From assembly GCF_002483235.1 (NCBI RefSeq), contig NZ_DLHN01000035.1:1-64000 (forward strand): a stretch of DNA of 64,000 bases. The letters run 5' to 3'. The notes below the pieces were generated by a model. It was given only the letters and a program-made list of their open reading frames with translations, was not told the DNA's origin and did not search any database. Position numbers and translations under genes: made by a program. Shown here piece by piece: positions 8,568 through 17,623 of this stretch. Numbering within the stretch: the stretch's first letter is position 1; each line of letters opens with the position of its first letter. Source of the DNA: Pedobacter glucosidilyticus. Lineage in GTDB: Bacteria > Bacteroidota > Bacteroidia > Sphingobacteriales > Sphingobacteriaceae.

Positions 8568-9850
8568 TGTTATACTACTTGTTTAATTTTTTGGATAAAC
8601 AATTTGATTTCCCTGGTGCAGGTGTATTTCAGTTTATCTCTTTTAGGGCAAGTATGGCCATCATCTTATCCTTAATTATTACTACCGTTTACGGAAGTAG
8701 ATTGATTAAATATTTAAGATATAAGCAAGTTGGGGAAACGGTAAGAAACCTAGGTTTAGACGGGCAAATACAAAAACAAGGTACCCCAACTATGGGTGGC
8801 TTAATCATTATTGCTGGGGTATTAATCCCAACTTTGTTATTTGCCAAGCTAGAAAATATATACATCATTTTAATGATTGTAACTACCATTTGGATGGGAG
8901 CAATAGGTTTTTTAGATGATTATATTAAGGTATTTAAGAAAAATAAAGAAGGGCTAGCTGGTAGATTTAAAATAGTTGGACAAGTGGGTTTATCCATCAT
9001 TGTAGGCTGTACCATGTATTTCCATCCTGGAATTTTGGTAAGACAAACTGTTACAGGTGCCTTGCCGGCAGGAAGTTCTACTACCCAAACAGAAACTGTT
9101 TACAATCAAGAAGGAAAGAAGCTGATAAAAGTAGAAAAATCAACAGGTGTACATTACGCAAATGATGTAAAATCTACCATTACCAATATCCCTTTTTATA
9201 AAAATAATGAGTTTGATTATGCCAAAGTCTTAAAATTTATGGGCGATGGCTATGAGAAATACGCTTTTCCGGTGTTTTTGCTATTCGTTATCGTGATTAT
9301 AACGGCGGTCTCAAACGGTGCTAACATCACAGACGGTATAGATGGATTGGCAACCGGAACATCAGCAATTATAGGGATTACCCTGGCTTTACTAGCTTAT
9401 GTTTCTGGTAACATGATTATTGCAGATTACCTCAATATTCTATACATCCCAAACTCTGGAGAGCTGGTGATTTTTGCGGCGGCTTTTGTAGGAGCTTGTG
9501 TGGGTTTCCTTTGGTATAATACTTTTCCTGCTCAGGTTTTTATGGGCGATACAGGAAGTTTAACTATTGGGGGTATCATAGCGGTTTTAGCTATTATGAT
9601 ACGTAAGGAGTTACTTATCCCAATACTTTGTGGTGTTTTCTTGATAGAAAATCTATCGGTGATTATGCAGGTTTCTTGGTTTAAATACACCAAAAAGAAA
9701 TATGGCGAGGGTAGAAGAATCTTTTTAATGTCGCCCTTACATCACCACTTTCAGAAAAAAGGTTATCACGAAGCTAAAATTGTTACCCGCTTTTGGATTA
9801 TCGGGATACTACTAGCCATCATCACTATAGTAACGCTGAAATTGAGGTAA
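8567..9850 (+). CDS. mraY: Phospho-N-acetylmuramoyl-pentapeptide transferase
   Basis: MraY transfers phospho-MurNAc-pentapeptide to undecaprenyl phosphate in the inner membrane, making lipid I. The 427-residue polytopic protein shows the family blocks TPTMGG, GFLDDYIK with the DD pair, NITDGIDGLATG and FMGDTGSL, and the C-terminal PLHHHFQKKG block. It is about 65 residues longer than E. coli MraY because of an extra loop near residues 160-220 rich in Thr and Lys, an insertion I recall as typical of Bacteroidota MraY. It starts on the stop codon of murE. After it the compact operon is broken by a repeat-filled gap. Confidence 0.96.
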   Translation: MLYYLFNFLDKQFDFPGAGVFQFISFRASMAIILSLIITTVYGSRLIKYLRYKQVGETVRNLGLDGQIQKQGTPTMGGLIIIAGVLIPTLLFAKLENIYIILMIVTTIWMGAIGFLDDYIKVFKKNKEGLAGRFKIVGQVGLSIIVGCTMYFHPGILVRQTVTGALPAGSSTTQTETVYNQEGKKLIKVEKSTGVHYANDVKSTITNIPFYKNNEFDYAKVLKFMGDGYEKYAFPVFLLFVIVIITAVSNGANITDGIDGLATGTSAIIGITLALLAYVSGNMIIADYLNILYIPNSGELVIFAAAFVGACVGFLWYNTFPAQVFMGDTGSLTIGGIIAVLAIMIRKELLIPILCGVFLIENLSVIMQVSWFKYTKKKYGEGRRIFLMSPLHHHFQKKGYHEAKIVTRFWIIGILLAIITIVTLKLR

Positions 9851-10023
9851 CTTTTTGGGAGAATAAGGATTGGGGGATAAAGGAATAAAGAACAAAGATT
9901 AGGGAATAAAGAATAAGGAACAAAGATTAGGGAATAAAGAATAAGGAACAAAGAACAAAGATCAAGGAACAAAGATTAGGGAACAAGGAATAAGGATTGA
10001 AATTTTAGAGAGTTAGAAATTAA
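9851..10023. repeat. 28-bp tandem repeat between mraY and murD
   Basis: A 28-bp unit beginning AACAAAGATTAGGGAATAAA is perfectly repeated at 9891-9918 and 9919-9946. A third copy with two changes is at 9968-9995, separated by 21 bp of related sequence. The flanks are further degenerate copies of GGAATAAAG/GGAACAAAG words. It interrupts an otherwise tightly packed operon. There are no unique spacers, so it is not a CRISPR array. Confidence 0.9.
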
Positions 10024-11430
10024 ATGAATAAGGAAAGCCATCATACAAATAAAGCAGAGCAATCTAGTGCTCCCTCTCCTTCGGAGAGGGCTGGGGTGAG
10101 GCTCGTAGTTTTAGGCGCTGGAGAAAGTGGCGTTGGCGCTGCTATTCTAGCCCAGAAGCATGGTTTTGATGTTTTTGTATCTGATTTTGGTGCTATTGCA
10201 GATCATTATAAAGCAGAGCTAAACGATTTTAATATCCCTTTTGAAGAAAATCAGCACACAGAAGATTTAATCTTAAATGCTACTGAGGTTGTAAAAAGTC
10301 CGGGTATCCCTGACAAAGCTCAAATGATCAAAAAATTAGTAGAAAAGAATATTCCAATACTATCAGAAATAGAGTTTGCTGGAAGATATACCAACGCTAA
10401 AACCATTTGTATTACTGGTTCTAATGGTAAAACTACCACCACGCTTTTAACCTATCATATTTTAAAGAAAGCAGGTTTAAATGTGGGTTTGGCCGGTAAT
10501 ATTGGGAAAAGTTTTGCTAAGCAGGTTGCTCAAGAAAACTTTGATTATTACGTATTAGAGATTAGCAGTTTCATGCTGGATAATATGTATCAGTTTAAAG
10601 CTGATATAGCCATTTTATTAAACATCACGCCAGACCATTTAGATAGATATAATTATGAGATGCGTAATTATGTGAATTCTAAATTCAGGATTATTCAAAA
10701 TCAAAAGGAAGAAGACCATTTTATCTACTGTGCCGATGATCCTGAAACGGAAGCAGTAATTACAGATTTTGCTATTAAAGCTCAAATACATCCATTTTCT
10801 ATCAAGAAAGAAGTTGCTAATGGTGCTTTTGCATCAGGGCAAACCATCACGTTTAATCTAAACCATTCAGATAAATTAACTATGTCATTTTCAGATTTAG
10901 CACTACAAGGTAGTCACAATGTTTACAACTCTATGGCTTCTGGTATAGCAGCTAAGATATTAGATCTTAGAAACGCAACCATTAGAGAAAGCATGGGAGA
11001 TTTTATAAATATTGAACACCGTTTGGAGCATGTTGCCAAAATTTCCGATATCACTTTCATTAATGATTCTAAAGCAACCAATGTAAATTCTACTTGGTAC
11101 GCGTTAGAAAGTGTTAATACTGATGTTGTTTTAATTATGGGTGGTGTTGATAAAGGAAATGATTATAGCATGATTAAAGATTTAGTTAAGCAAAAGGTTA
11201 AGGCTATAGTTTGCTTAGGTAAAGATAATAAAGCGATACATGATGCTTTTGAAGATGATGTAGAAGTTATTGTGAATACATTTTCTGCTAGAGAAGCGGT
11301 AGAAGTAGCTTATCACTTAGCTAAAAAAGGAAGCACTGTTTTATTGTCTCCTGCTTGTGCAAGTTTTGATTTATTTAAAAATTACGAAGACAGAGGTAAT
11401 CAATTTAAAGCAGCTGTTAGAGAACTTTAA
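10024..11430 (+). CDS. murD: UDP-N-acetylmuramoylalanine-D-glutamate ligase
   Basis: MurD adds D-glutamate to UDP-MurNAc-L-alanine. The ORF encodes 468 residues with the Rossmann-like N-terminal domain (LVVLGAGESGVGAAIL), the P-loop TGSNGKTTTT near residue 130 and the C-terminal domain with the NDSKATN block. The first ~26 residues are not MurD-like. They are Ser/Pro/Arg-rich and are encoded partly by a palindromic element at 10070-10101. An in-frame GTG at 10096, inside the element, would start the protein just before the conserved LVVLGAG and is a credible alternative start. The true start is therefore uncertain; the enzyme assignment is not. Confidence 0.93.
   Translation: MNKESHHTNKAEQSSAPSPSERAGVRLVVLGAGESGVGAAILAQKHGFDVFVSDFGAIADHYKAELNDFNIPFEENQHTEDLILNATEVVKSPGIPDKAQMIKKLVEKNIPILSEIEFAGRYTNAKTICITGSNGKTTTTLLTYHILKKAGLNVGLAGNIGKSFAKQVAQENFDYYVLEISSFMLDNMYQFKADIAILLNITPDHLDRYNYEMRNYVNSKFRIIQNQKEEDHFIYCADDPETEAVITDFAIKAQIHPFSIKKEVANGAFASGQTITFNLNHSDKLTMSFSDLALQGSHNVYNSMASGIAAKILDLRNATIRESMGDFINIEHRLEHVAKISDITFINDSKATNVNSTWYALESVNTDVVLIMGGVDKGNDYSMIKDLVKQKVKAIVCLGKDNKAIHDAFEDDVEVIVNTFSAREAVEVAYHLAKKGSTVLLSPACASFDLFKNYEDRGNQFKAAVREL
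10070..10101. repeat. REP-like palindromic element inside the 5' end of murD
   Basis: An 8-bp perfect inverted repeat (CCCTCTCC, 10072-10079; GGAGAGGG, 10083-10090) with a 3-bp loop is followed by CTGGGGTGAGG. From memory, this palindrome plus GGGTGAGG tail is a dispersed intergenic repeat common in Bacteroidota genomes. Here it is read in frame as SPSERAGVR in the predicted MurD N-terminus. A second copy was not found in this window, so the family assignment rests on recall. Confidence 0.7.
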
Positions 11431-11441
11431 TATCAACAAAC

Positions 11442-12623
11442 ATGATTAAAGATATTCTAAATCATACCCGTGGCGATAGATGGATTTGGTTGATCATCAT
11501 CCTGCTATCGTTACTTTCTGTATTAGCAGTTTACAGTGCTACAGGTACCTTGGCATACAAGCGTGGTGTAGGTTCAGAGTCTTTAATGTTTAAGCATTTG
11601 TTATTTATCATCATAGGTTTTGTTTTGATATACTTTGCCCACTTACTTAATTATAGGTATTACGGTGGGATATCAAAAATTTTAATGATTATCACTATTC
11701 CACTATTACTTTATACGCTACTTTTTGGTAGCACCATGAATGATGCAAGTAGATGGATAGCAATACCAGGTACAGGTTTAACTTTCCAAACATCAGATTT
11801 GGCTAAGCTTGCTCTCATTACTTTTTTAGCTAGAACGCTTACCAAAAAGCAGGAGAATATTAAGGATGTTAAGAAAGCTTTTATTCCGATTATGGGCTCG
11901 GTTTGTTTAGTATTTATTTTAATAGGTTTAGCAAATTTATCAACAGCATTAATGCTGTTTGGGGTAAGTATATTGTTATTATTGATAGGAAGAATTAGTT
12001 TTAAGCAAATTGCTATTGTATGTGTTGGTGGTGCAGCTTTGTTGGCGGTATTGGTGTTTTATGGTCCAAGAAGAGAGACTTATAAATCAAGGATTCACGC
12101 TTATTTTAATCCAGAAATGCAACATGCTGATAAAACTTTCCAGCAAGACCAAGCAAAAATAGCAGTTGCTAGCGGGGGTATTTTAGGTAAAGGTCCGGGT
12201 AATAGTACGCAAAGAAATTTCTTGCCACACCCTTATTCAGATTTTATTTTCGCCATTATTATAGAAGAGTATGGTATGGTTGGTGGTATTCTTGTGGTGG
12301 CCCTATACTTATTACTCATGTTTAGGATTATCAAGATTGTGACCCAAGCCCCAAAAGCTTTTGGGGCCTTATTGGCTGCGGGTTTAGGTTTTAGTTTAAC
12401 CATACAAGCATTGGCTAATATGGCTGTAGCAGTAAATTTATTCCCAGTTACGGGTGTGCCTTTGCCATTGGTAAGTATGGGAGGTACGTCTATATTGTTT
12501 ACAAGCGTAGCATTCGGTATTATTTTATCGGTTAGTAAAGATGTAGAAGAATATAAAGCAGATTTAAAAGCAACAAATAAAGAAGAAAAAGTAATTGTTG
12601 GAGAAATACCGGCGGTAGGATAA
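11442..12623 (+). CDS. ftsW: SEDS-family septal peptidoglycan polymerase FtsW
   Basis: FtsW polymerises lipid II glycans at the septum together with the class B PBP FtsI. The 393-residue polytopic protein begins with a short cytoplasmic segment and has about ten membrane spans. It contains SEDS family blocks, including an extracellular loop with KTFQQDQAKIAVASGG, the ILGKGPGNS block and the C-terminal FPVTGVPLPLVSMGGTS block. It lies 11 bp after murD. The next gap (151 bp) is repeat-filled. Confidence 0.95.
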   Translation: MIKDILNHTRGDRWIWLIIILLSLLSVLAVYSATGTLAYKRGVGSESLMFKHLLFIIIGFVLIYFAHLLNYRYYGGISKILMIITIPLLLYTLLFGSTMNDASRWIAIPGTGLTFQTSDLAKLALITFLARTLTKKQENIKDVKKAFIPIMGSVCLVFILIGLANLSTALMLFGVSILLLLIGRISFKQIAIVCVGGAALLAVLVFYGPRRETYKSRIHAYFNPEMQHADKTFQQDQAKIAVASGGILGKGPGNSTQRNFLPHPYSDFIFAIIIEEYGMVGGILVVALYLLLMFRIIKIVTQAPKAFGALLAAGLGFSLTIQALANMAVAVNLFPVTGVPLPLVSMGGTSILFTSVAFGIILSVSKDVEEYKADLKATNKEEKVIVGEIPAVG

Positions 12624-12816
12624 ATATTTAGTGAATGATAGATGGATTGAATGAGAGATTGACATTAATTAAATCAATAAAGTAAAATAAAATTTAGCAG
12701 AGCGATACAGAATCAATCAATCAATCAATCAAAAATCAATCAATCAAAAATAAAAAGGAATGACCAGATAGCAGATGAGTCTCCATACTCAATACTATCT
12801 ACTCAATACTAAAAAT
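12624..12816. repeat. Simple repeats between ftsW and murG
   Basis: An AATC tetranucleotide is repeated in two runs at 12711-12750. It is followed by a CTCAATACT word series at 12781-12810, just before the murG start. The CTCAATACT word also occurs in the triple repeat at the left edge of the window (124-199). No terminator or promoter of the expected type was found here. Confidence 0.75.
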
Positions 12817-13917
12817 ATGGCAAAAAGAATCATCATCAGTGGAGGCGGAACAGGAGGACATATCTTCCCTGCTATTGCTATAGCTAATGCTTTGAGGACT
12901 TTGCAGCCAGATACAGAAATATTATTTGTAGGTGCAGCAGGAAGAATGGAAATGGAGAAAGTTCCGGCTGCTGGTTATCGCATTATTGGTTTAGATATTC
13001 AAGGTTTTCAAAGAAGTAATTTGGCTAAGAACTTATTATTGCCTTTTAAAATCATTGGAAGTGTTAGAAAGTCGCTACAAATTATTAAAGATTTTAAACC
13101 TCATGCTGTAGTTGGTGTTGGCGGTTATGCATCAGGGCCATTGCTTTATGCAGCTTCCATAAAAAAGATTCCTTACCTCATTCAAGAGCAAAACTCTTAT
13201 GCAGGTATTACCAATAAATTATTAGGTAAAAAGGCAGAAAAAATATGTGTTGCTTTTGATGGGATGGATGCGTTTTTTCCTTCCGAGCGTATTATTAAAA
13301 CTGGCAATCCGGTAAGAAAAGAGTCAGTTCAAATTGTAGATAAAAGAAAAGAGGCGGCAGCATTTTTTGAATTAGACGAAACCAAAAAAACAATTTTAGT
13401 TGTTGGCGGAAGTTTAGGTGCTGGCACTTTAAATAAAAGTATGATGAGTGGTTTGGCTTTATTGCAAAGCCAAGATATACAACTGATTTGGCAAACAGGT
13501 AAATATTATTACCGAGGTATTATAGATAGTTACGGCAACCAACCTAAAGACAATGGGATAAGAATTTTTGAATTTTTAAACCGTATGGATTTGGCTTTTG
13601 CGATGGCAGATGTAATTATTTCAAGAGCCGGGGCAGGAACTATTGCAGAGCTTTGTTTAGTGCAAAAACCTGTGATTTTGGTTCCATCGCCAAACGTTGC
13701 AGAAGACCATCAAACGAAAAATGCTATGGCTTTAGTGAATAAAGATGCAGCCGTTTTAATTGATGATAAACATGCTGAATCTGATTTGGTAGAGCAAACT
13801 TTAAAATTATTGAAAGATGAAGCCAAGATGAAGGTCTTGTCTTCAAATATAGCCGGGTTGGCTTTACCATCGGCAGATGAAACTATAGCAAAAGAAGTAT
13901 TAAAAATTGCCTTATAG
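12817..13917 (+). CDS. murG: UDP-GlcNAc:lipid I N-acetylglucosaminyltransferase MurG
   Basis: MurG converts lipid I to lipid II at the inner face of the membrane. From the ATG at 12817 the protein has 366 residues and begins MAKRIIISGGGTGGH, with the glycine-rich loop of the family at residues 9-15. The C-terminal donor-binding region includes the RAGAGTIAEL block. The reading frame is open back to 12775, but those 14 extra codons are made of the CTCAATACT repeat, so the internal ATG is preferred. It ends just before murC. Confidence 0.95.
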   Translation: MAKRIIISGGGTGGHIFPAIAIANALRTLQPDTEILFVGAAGRMEMEKVPAAGYRIIGLDIQGFQRSNLAKNLLLPFKIIGSVRKSLQIIKDFKPHAVVGVGGYASGPLLYAASIKKIPYLIQEQNSYAGITNKLLGKKAEKICVAFDGMDAFFPSERIIKTGNPVRKESVQIVDKRKEAAAFFELDETKKTILVVGGSLGAGTLNKSMMSGLALLQSQDIQLIWQTGKYYYRGIIDSYGNQPKDNGIRIFEFLNRMDLAFAMADVIISRAGAGTIAELCLVQKPVILVPSPNVAEDHQTKNAMALVNKDAAVLIDDKHAESDLVEQTLKLLKDEAKMKVLSSNIAGLALPSADETIAKEVLKIAL

Positions 13918-13918
13918 C

Positions 13919-15277
13919 ATGATGAAATTGGAAGACATACAAAGGGTTTATCTTATCGGAATTGGCGGTATTGGCATGAGTGGTCTTGCCCGTTATTTTC
14001 ATAAAAGAGGTTGTGTGGTATGCGGTTACGATAAAACAGCTACGCCACTTACACAAAGTCTTGCAGATGAAGGTATCCCGGTACGTTATGAAGATTTGGA
14101 GGAAAATATTCCAATGAATTTTCATGAACCTTCTTCTTCCACTTTAATCATTTATACACCTGCTATTCCGCAGGACAGTGTGGTGTTAAACTTCTTCAAA
14201 AGAAAAGGTTTCACACTTTACAAACGTTCGCAGGTGTTAGGTATCCTGTCTGCTGGTATGTATACCATTGCGGTAGCAGGTACACACGGTAAAACAACAA
14301 CCAGTACTTTAATCACACATTTATTATTAAATGGTGGGAATGACTGTTCAGCATTTTTAGGAGGCATTAGCTCTAATTACGATACCAATATCATTATAGG
14401 TAAAAATAATGTGATGGTGGTTGAAGCCGATGAGTATGACAGGTCTTTCTTAACCCTACATCCTGATGTTGCGGTAGTAACATCCATGGATGCAGACCAT
14501 TTAGATATTTATGGAGATGAAAGCCATTTGATAGAATCTTTCAAACTATTTGCAGGGCAAGTAAAAGCTGATGGTAAATTATTTGTTCGTAACGGCTTGC
14601 CATTAGCCGGAACCTCAACTTACGGTTTAACCACCCAAGCTGATGCTTATGCGCAAAACATACGGGTAGAAGCTGGCGAATTTAAATTTGATTTTAAAAA
14701 TCAAGAGCTAGAAATGCCAAATCTTGTTTTAGGGTTGGCTGGTCAGCACAATATAGAAAATGCAGTGGCAGCTATACAAGTTGCCCTTTTAATGGGAATA
14801 TCCAAAGAGGATATAAGAGCAGGCTTAGCCAGTTTTAAAGGTGTAAAAAGACGTTTCGAGTATATCATCAAAGAACCAAAAAGAATTTATATAGATGATT
14901 ATGCGCATCATCCAGAAGAGTTAAGAGCTTGTTTTAAAGCTGTAAGAACCTTATATCCAGATAAAAAGTTAACGGTTGTTTTTCAGCCACACTTGTTTAC
15001 AAGAACCAGAGATTTTGTAGACGGTTTTGCAGAAGTTTTAGCTACTGCCGATGAATTACTGCTTTTAGATATTTATCCGGCAAGAGAATTGCCTATACCG
15101 GGTGTGGATAGTGATTTCTTAGCTAAAAAAATAAATTCTGATAAAGTTATCAGATGCTCTAAAGAGCAAGCTTTACAATTGGTGAGGAGTTTAAACCCCG
15201 AATTGTTGGTTACCGTTGGAGCCGGGGATATAGATACATTGGTAAAACCTTTACATACTTTATTTACAAATGCTTAA
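13919..15277 (+). CDS. murC: UDP-N-acetylmuramate-L-alanine ligase
   Basis: MurC adds L-alanine to UDP-MurNAc, the first ligase of the pathway. The protein (452 residues from 13919) has the N-terminal GIGGIGMSGLA nucleotide-fold block, the P-loop GTHGKTTTS near residue 120, the VEADEYDRSF block and the DDYAHHPEE block in the C-terminal part. The frame is open back to 13907, inside murG. The paired ATG codons at 13919 and 13922, directly after the murG stop, are the more likely start. It overlaps ftsQ by 8 bp. Confidence 0.94.
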   Translation: MMKLEDIQRVYLIGIGGIGMSGLARYFHKRGCVVCGYDKTATPLTQSLADEGIPVRYEDLEENIPMNFHEPSSSTLIIYTPAIPQDSVVLNFFKRKGFTLYKRSQVLGILSAGMYTIAVAGTHGKTTTSTLITHLLLNGGNDCSAFLGGISSNYDTNIIIGKNNVMVVEADEYDRSFLTLHPDVAVVTSMDADHLDIYGDESHLIESFKLFAGQVKADGKLFVRNGLPLAGTSTYGLTTQADAYAQNIRVEAGEFKFDFKNQELEMPNLVLGLAGQHNIENAVAAIQVALLMGISKEDIRAGLASFKGVKRRFEYIIKEPKRIYIDDYAHHPEELRACFKAVRTLYPDKKLTVVFQPHLFTRTRDFVDGFAEVLATADELLLLDIYPARELPIPGVDSDFLAKKINSDKVIRCSKEQALQLVRSLNPELLVTVGAGDIDTLVKPLHTLFTNA

Positions 15278-16139
15278 AAAGATAAAATGGAAATTGGTAG
15301 GTGCTATATTCCTCTGGCTGTTAAGCCTGAGTGGTTTAGTGGTGCTGATGAGTTTTATCGAAACTAAGAAGGTAGAAACAGTTTGTAGAGAGGTAAAAGT
15401 AATCTTACCCGGAAATCAATATTTTATAGAGCGGGCCGAGGTTGATGAAATACTGGTTTCAAAAAATGGCTTATTAGTGGGCAGAAGATTAGGTAATATA
15501 GATTTGCAAAGTTTAGAGGATAGGTTGCAAGCCAATCCTTTTGTAGAATATGCAAATGTTTTTGCTGATATGAATGGGGTAATCCATGCAGATATCAGGC
15601 AGCGAGTGCCTATTCTAAGGATGTTAAACATTGCAGGGCAAGATTATTATATAGATCAAAACGGGTTGAAAATTCCATTATCAGAACATTTCACAGCCAG
15701 AGTATTAGCGGCTAATGGGATGATTCTAGAAGGCTTTAGTGGTAAAATAGATACCCTAAGAACGGCACTAGCTAAAGATCTTTTTAAAGTAGCTGTACAT
15801 ATTACCAAAGATTCTTTATGGAACGAGCAATTTGTACAGCTTTATATAAACGAGAAAAAAGAAATAGAATTAGTACCTCGGGTAGGTAAGCAAAAAATCA
15901 TTTTCGGAGATGGGAATGATATTGAAGATAAATTTAAAAGGTTATTGGTTTTTTATAAAAAGGCAATACCTTACGTAGGTTGGGATACTTATTCATCAGT
16001 AAGCTTGAAATTTAAAGGTCAGATTGTTTGCGAAAAAAGCGATTCTACCATTTTAAGAAAGCAGTTTGAGCAGCAGCAATTAAAAGATAGCTTACGCAAA
16101 GAGAAAATAGCAAAAGATTCAATACAAAATACATTATAG
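15270..16139 (+). CDS. ftsQ: Cell division protein FtsQ-like
   Basis: This 289-residue bitopic protein has a short cytoplasmic tail, a membrane segment at about residues 9-28 and a periplasmic part with a POTRA-like region followed by a beta region, as in FtsQ/DivIB. The block around residues 75-115 (LQANPFVEYANVFADMNGVIHADIRQRVPILRM) resembles the POTRA-to-beta junction of FtsQ. Sequence similarity to E. coli FtsQ is low, so the call leans on position between murC and ftsA. The C-terminus ends in a charged, coiled-coil-like stretch. It overlaps murC by 8 bp. Confidence 0.85.
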   Translation: MLKKIKWKLVGAIFLWLLSLSGLVVLMSFIETKKVETVCREVKVILPGNQYFIERAEVDEILVSKNGLLVGRRLGNIDLQSLEDRLQANPFVEYANVFADMNGVIHADIRQRVPILRMLNIAGQDYYIDQNGLKIPLSEHFTARVLAANGMILEGFSGKIDTLRTALAKDLFKVAVHITKDSLWNEQFVQLYINEKKEIELVPRVGKQKIIFGDGNDIEDKFKRLLVFYKKAIPYVGWDTYSSVSLKFKGQIVCEKSDSTILRKQFEQQQLKDSLRKEKIAKDSIQNTL

Positions 16140-16141
16140 AC

Positions 16142-17497
16142 ATGGAAAAAGGCATTACTAAACAATCCAAAGTATCACCCATTGTAGTAGGTCTTGATAT
16201 TGGTACCACTAAAATTTGTGTTATCGTGGGCAGAAGAAGCGAACACGGTAAAATAGAAGTTTTAGGCTTGGGTAAGGCAGAATCTGCCGGAGTTACCCGT
16301 GGCGTGGTTTCTAATATTGCAAAAACCGTTAAAGGTATCACCCAAGCAGTAGAAGAAGGTAGTTCACAATCTAACGTTGACATTAAAATTGTTAATGTAG
16401 GTATTGCTGGGCAGCACATCAAAAGCCTGCAACATCGTGGTATATTAACCAGAAAAGACCTCAGTAATGAAATCTCTAAAAAGGATATCGATAGGTTAAT
16501 AGACGATATGTTTAAACTAGCGATGAACCCAGGAGAGGAAATCATACATGTATTACCACAAGAATTTACGGTAGATAATGAGCCGGGTATAAAAGACCCT
16601 GTGGGTATGGCAGGAGTGCGTTTAGAAGCAAATTTCCATATCATTACCGGACAGGTAACGGCCATTAAAAATATCATGAAATGTGTGGTGCAAGGTGGTT
16701 TAGAAACTCAGGATTTAATTTTAGAGCCTTTAGCTTCCGCAGAATCTGTATTGAGCGAAGAAGAAAAAGAAGCTGGTGTTGTTTTGGTTGATATTGGTGG
16801 TGGTACAACTGATGTGGCTATTTTCCATGAAGGCTTGATCAGACATACTGCGGTTATTCCTTTTGGAGGTAATAGCGTAACCGAAGATATTAGAGAAGGG
16901 TGTTCTGTGATGCGTAATCAGGCTGAATTGTTGAAAACCAGATTTGGTTCTGCTTTAGCCGAAGAAAATAAAGAAAACGAAATTATCTGTGTACCAGGAT
17001 TAAGGGGAAGAGAGCCTAAAGAAATATCAGTTAAAAACTTAGCTTATGTGATACAAGCCAGGATGGAAGAAATCATAGACCATGTTTATTATGAGATTAA
17101 ATCATCTGGTTACGAGAAAAAATTAATAGGTGGAATTGTTATTACTGGAGGTGGTGCGCAATTAAAGCATTTATCGCAATTGGTAGAATATGTAACTGGT
17201 TTAGATTGCAGAATAGGTTATCCTAATGAGCATTTGGCAAAAAATGAAGAATTGCCTAAAAATATTTATGAGGATTTAAAAAGCCCAATGTATGCAACTG
17301 GTATTGGTTTATTGATAAAAGGTATTGAGAAAGTAGAAAGCGAATTGCAGAAAGACTATAAAGTTTCATCTTCTGCACCTGTTTCTTCTGTTGCAGAAAG
17401 CAGCTCTAAGAAAAACAGAGGCTTATTTGCTTCTTTGCTTGAAGGAACTAAGAAATTTATTAAGGATGATATTAGCGATCAGGATTTTCTTAAATAA
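16142..17497 (+). CDS. ftsA: Cell division protein FtsA
   Basis: FtsA is an actin-like ATPase that tethers FtsZ to the membrane. The 451-residue protein shows the phosphate-1 block GLDIGTTKICVIVG near residues 18-31, the VVLVDIGGGTTDVAIF block, and the ITGGGAQLKHL adenosine block. The C-terminus (KKFIKDDISDQDFLK after a linker) may contain the amphipathic membrane-targeting region, but it is less obvious than in E. coli. It lies 2 bp after ftsQ and 126 bp before ftsZ. Confidence 0.95.
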   Translation: MEKGITKQSKVSPIVVGLDIGTTKICVIVGRRSEHGKIEVLGLGKAESAGVTRGVVSNIAKTVKGITQAVEEGSSQSNVDIKIVNVGIAGQHIKSLQHRGILTRKDLSNEISKKDIDRLIDDMFKLAMNPGEEIIHVLPQEFTVDNEPGIKDPVGMAGVRLEANFHIITGQVTAIKNIMKCVVQGGLETQDLILEPLASAESVLSEEEKEAGVVLVDIGGGTTDVAIFHEGLIRHTAVIPFGGNSVTEDIREGCSVMRNQAELLKTRFGSALAEENKENEIICVPGLRGREPKEISVKNLAYVIQARMEEIIDHVYYEIKSSGYEKKLIGGIVITGGGAQLKHLSQLVEYVTGLDCRIGYPNEHLAKNEELPKNIYEDLKSPMYATGIGLLIKGIEKVESELQKDYKVSSSAPVSSVAESSSKKNRGLFASLLEGTKKFIKDDISDQDFLK

Positions 17498-17515
17498 TTT
17501 TCAACAATCAGAAAG

Positions 17516-17563
17516 TTTTCCACACTATTAACATTTGTGGATAACTGTTGTGGAATATTTTTT
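17516..17563 (+). promoter_or_regulatory. Candidate ftsZ promoter with DnaA boxes
   Basis: TTTG at 17534-17537 is followed after 18 bp by TATTTTTT at 17556-17563, one mismatch from TAnnTTTG. A perfect DnaA box (TGTGGATAA) lies at 17536-17544, overlapping the -33 element, and an inverted near-match (TTTTCCACA) at 17516-17524. The arrangement suggests ftsZ has its own promoter within the cluster, possibly under DnaA control. Confidence 0.5.
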
Positions 17564-17623
17564 AATATTACATGTAGGAATAATTCAATTTTACAAAACG
17601 CTTAAAAGCTGATAATAAAGGAT

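Noticed and set aside
9891..9995. Possible CRISPR array
   Set aside because: The 28-bp units are directly abutting or separated by related sequence. There are no unique spacers of constant length and no cas genes.
16045..16677. 210-residue reading frame on the minus strand
   Set aside because: It lies antisense to ftsQ and ftsA, has no family-like sequence, and is a shadow of well-supported genes.
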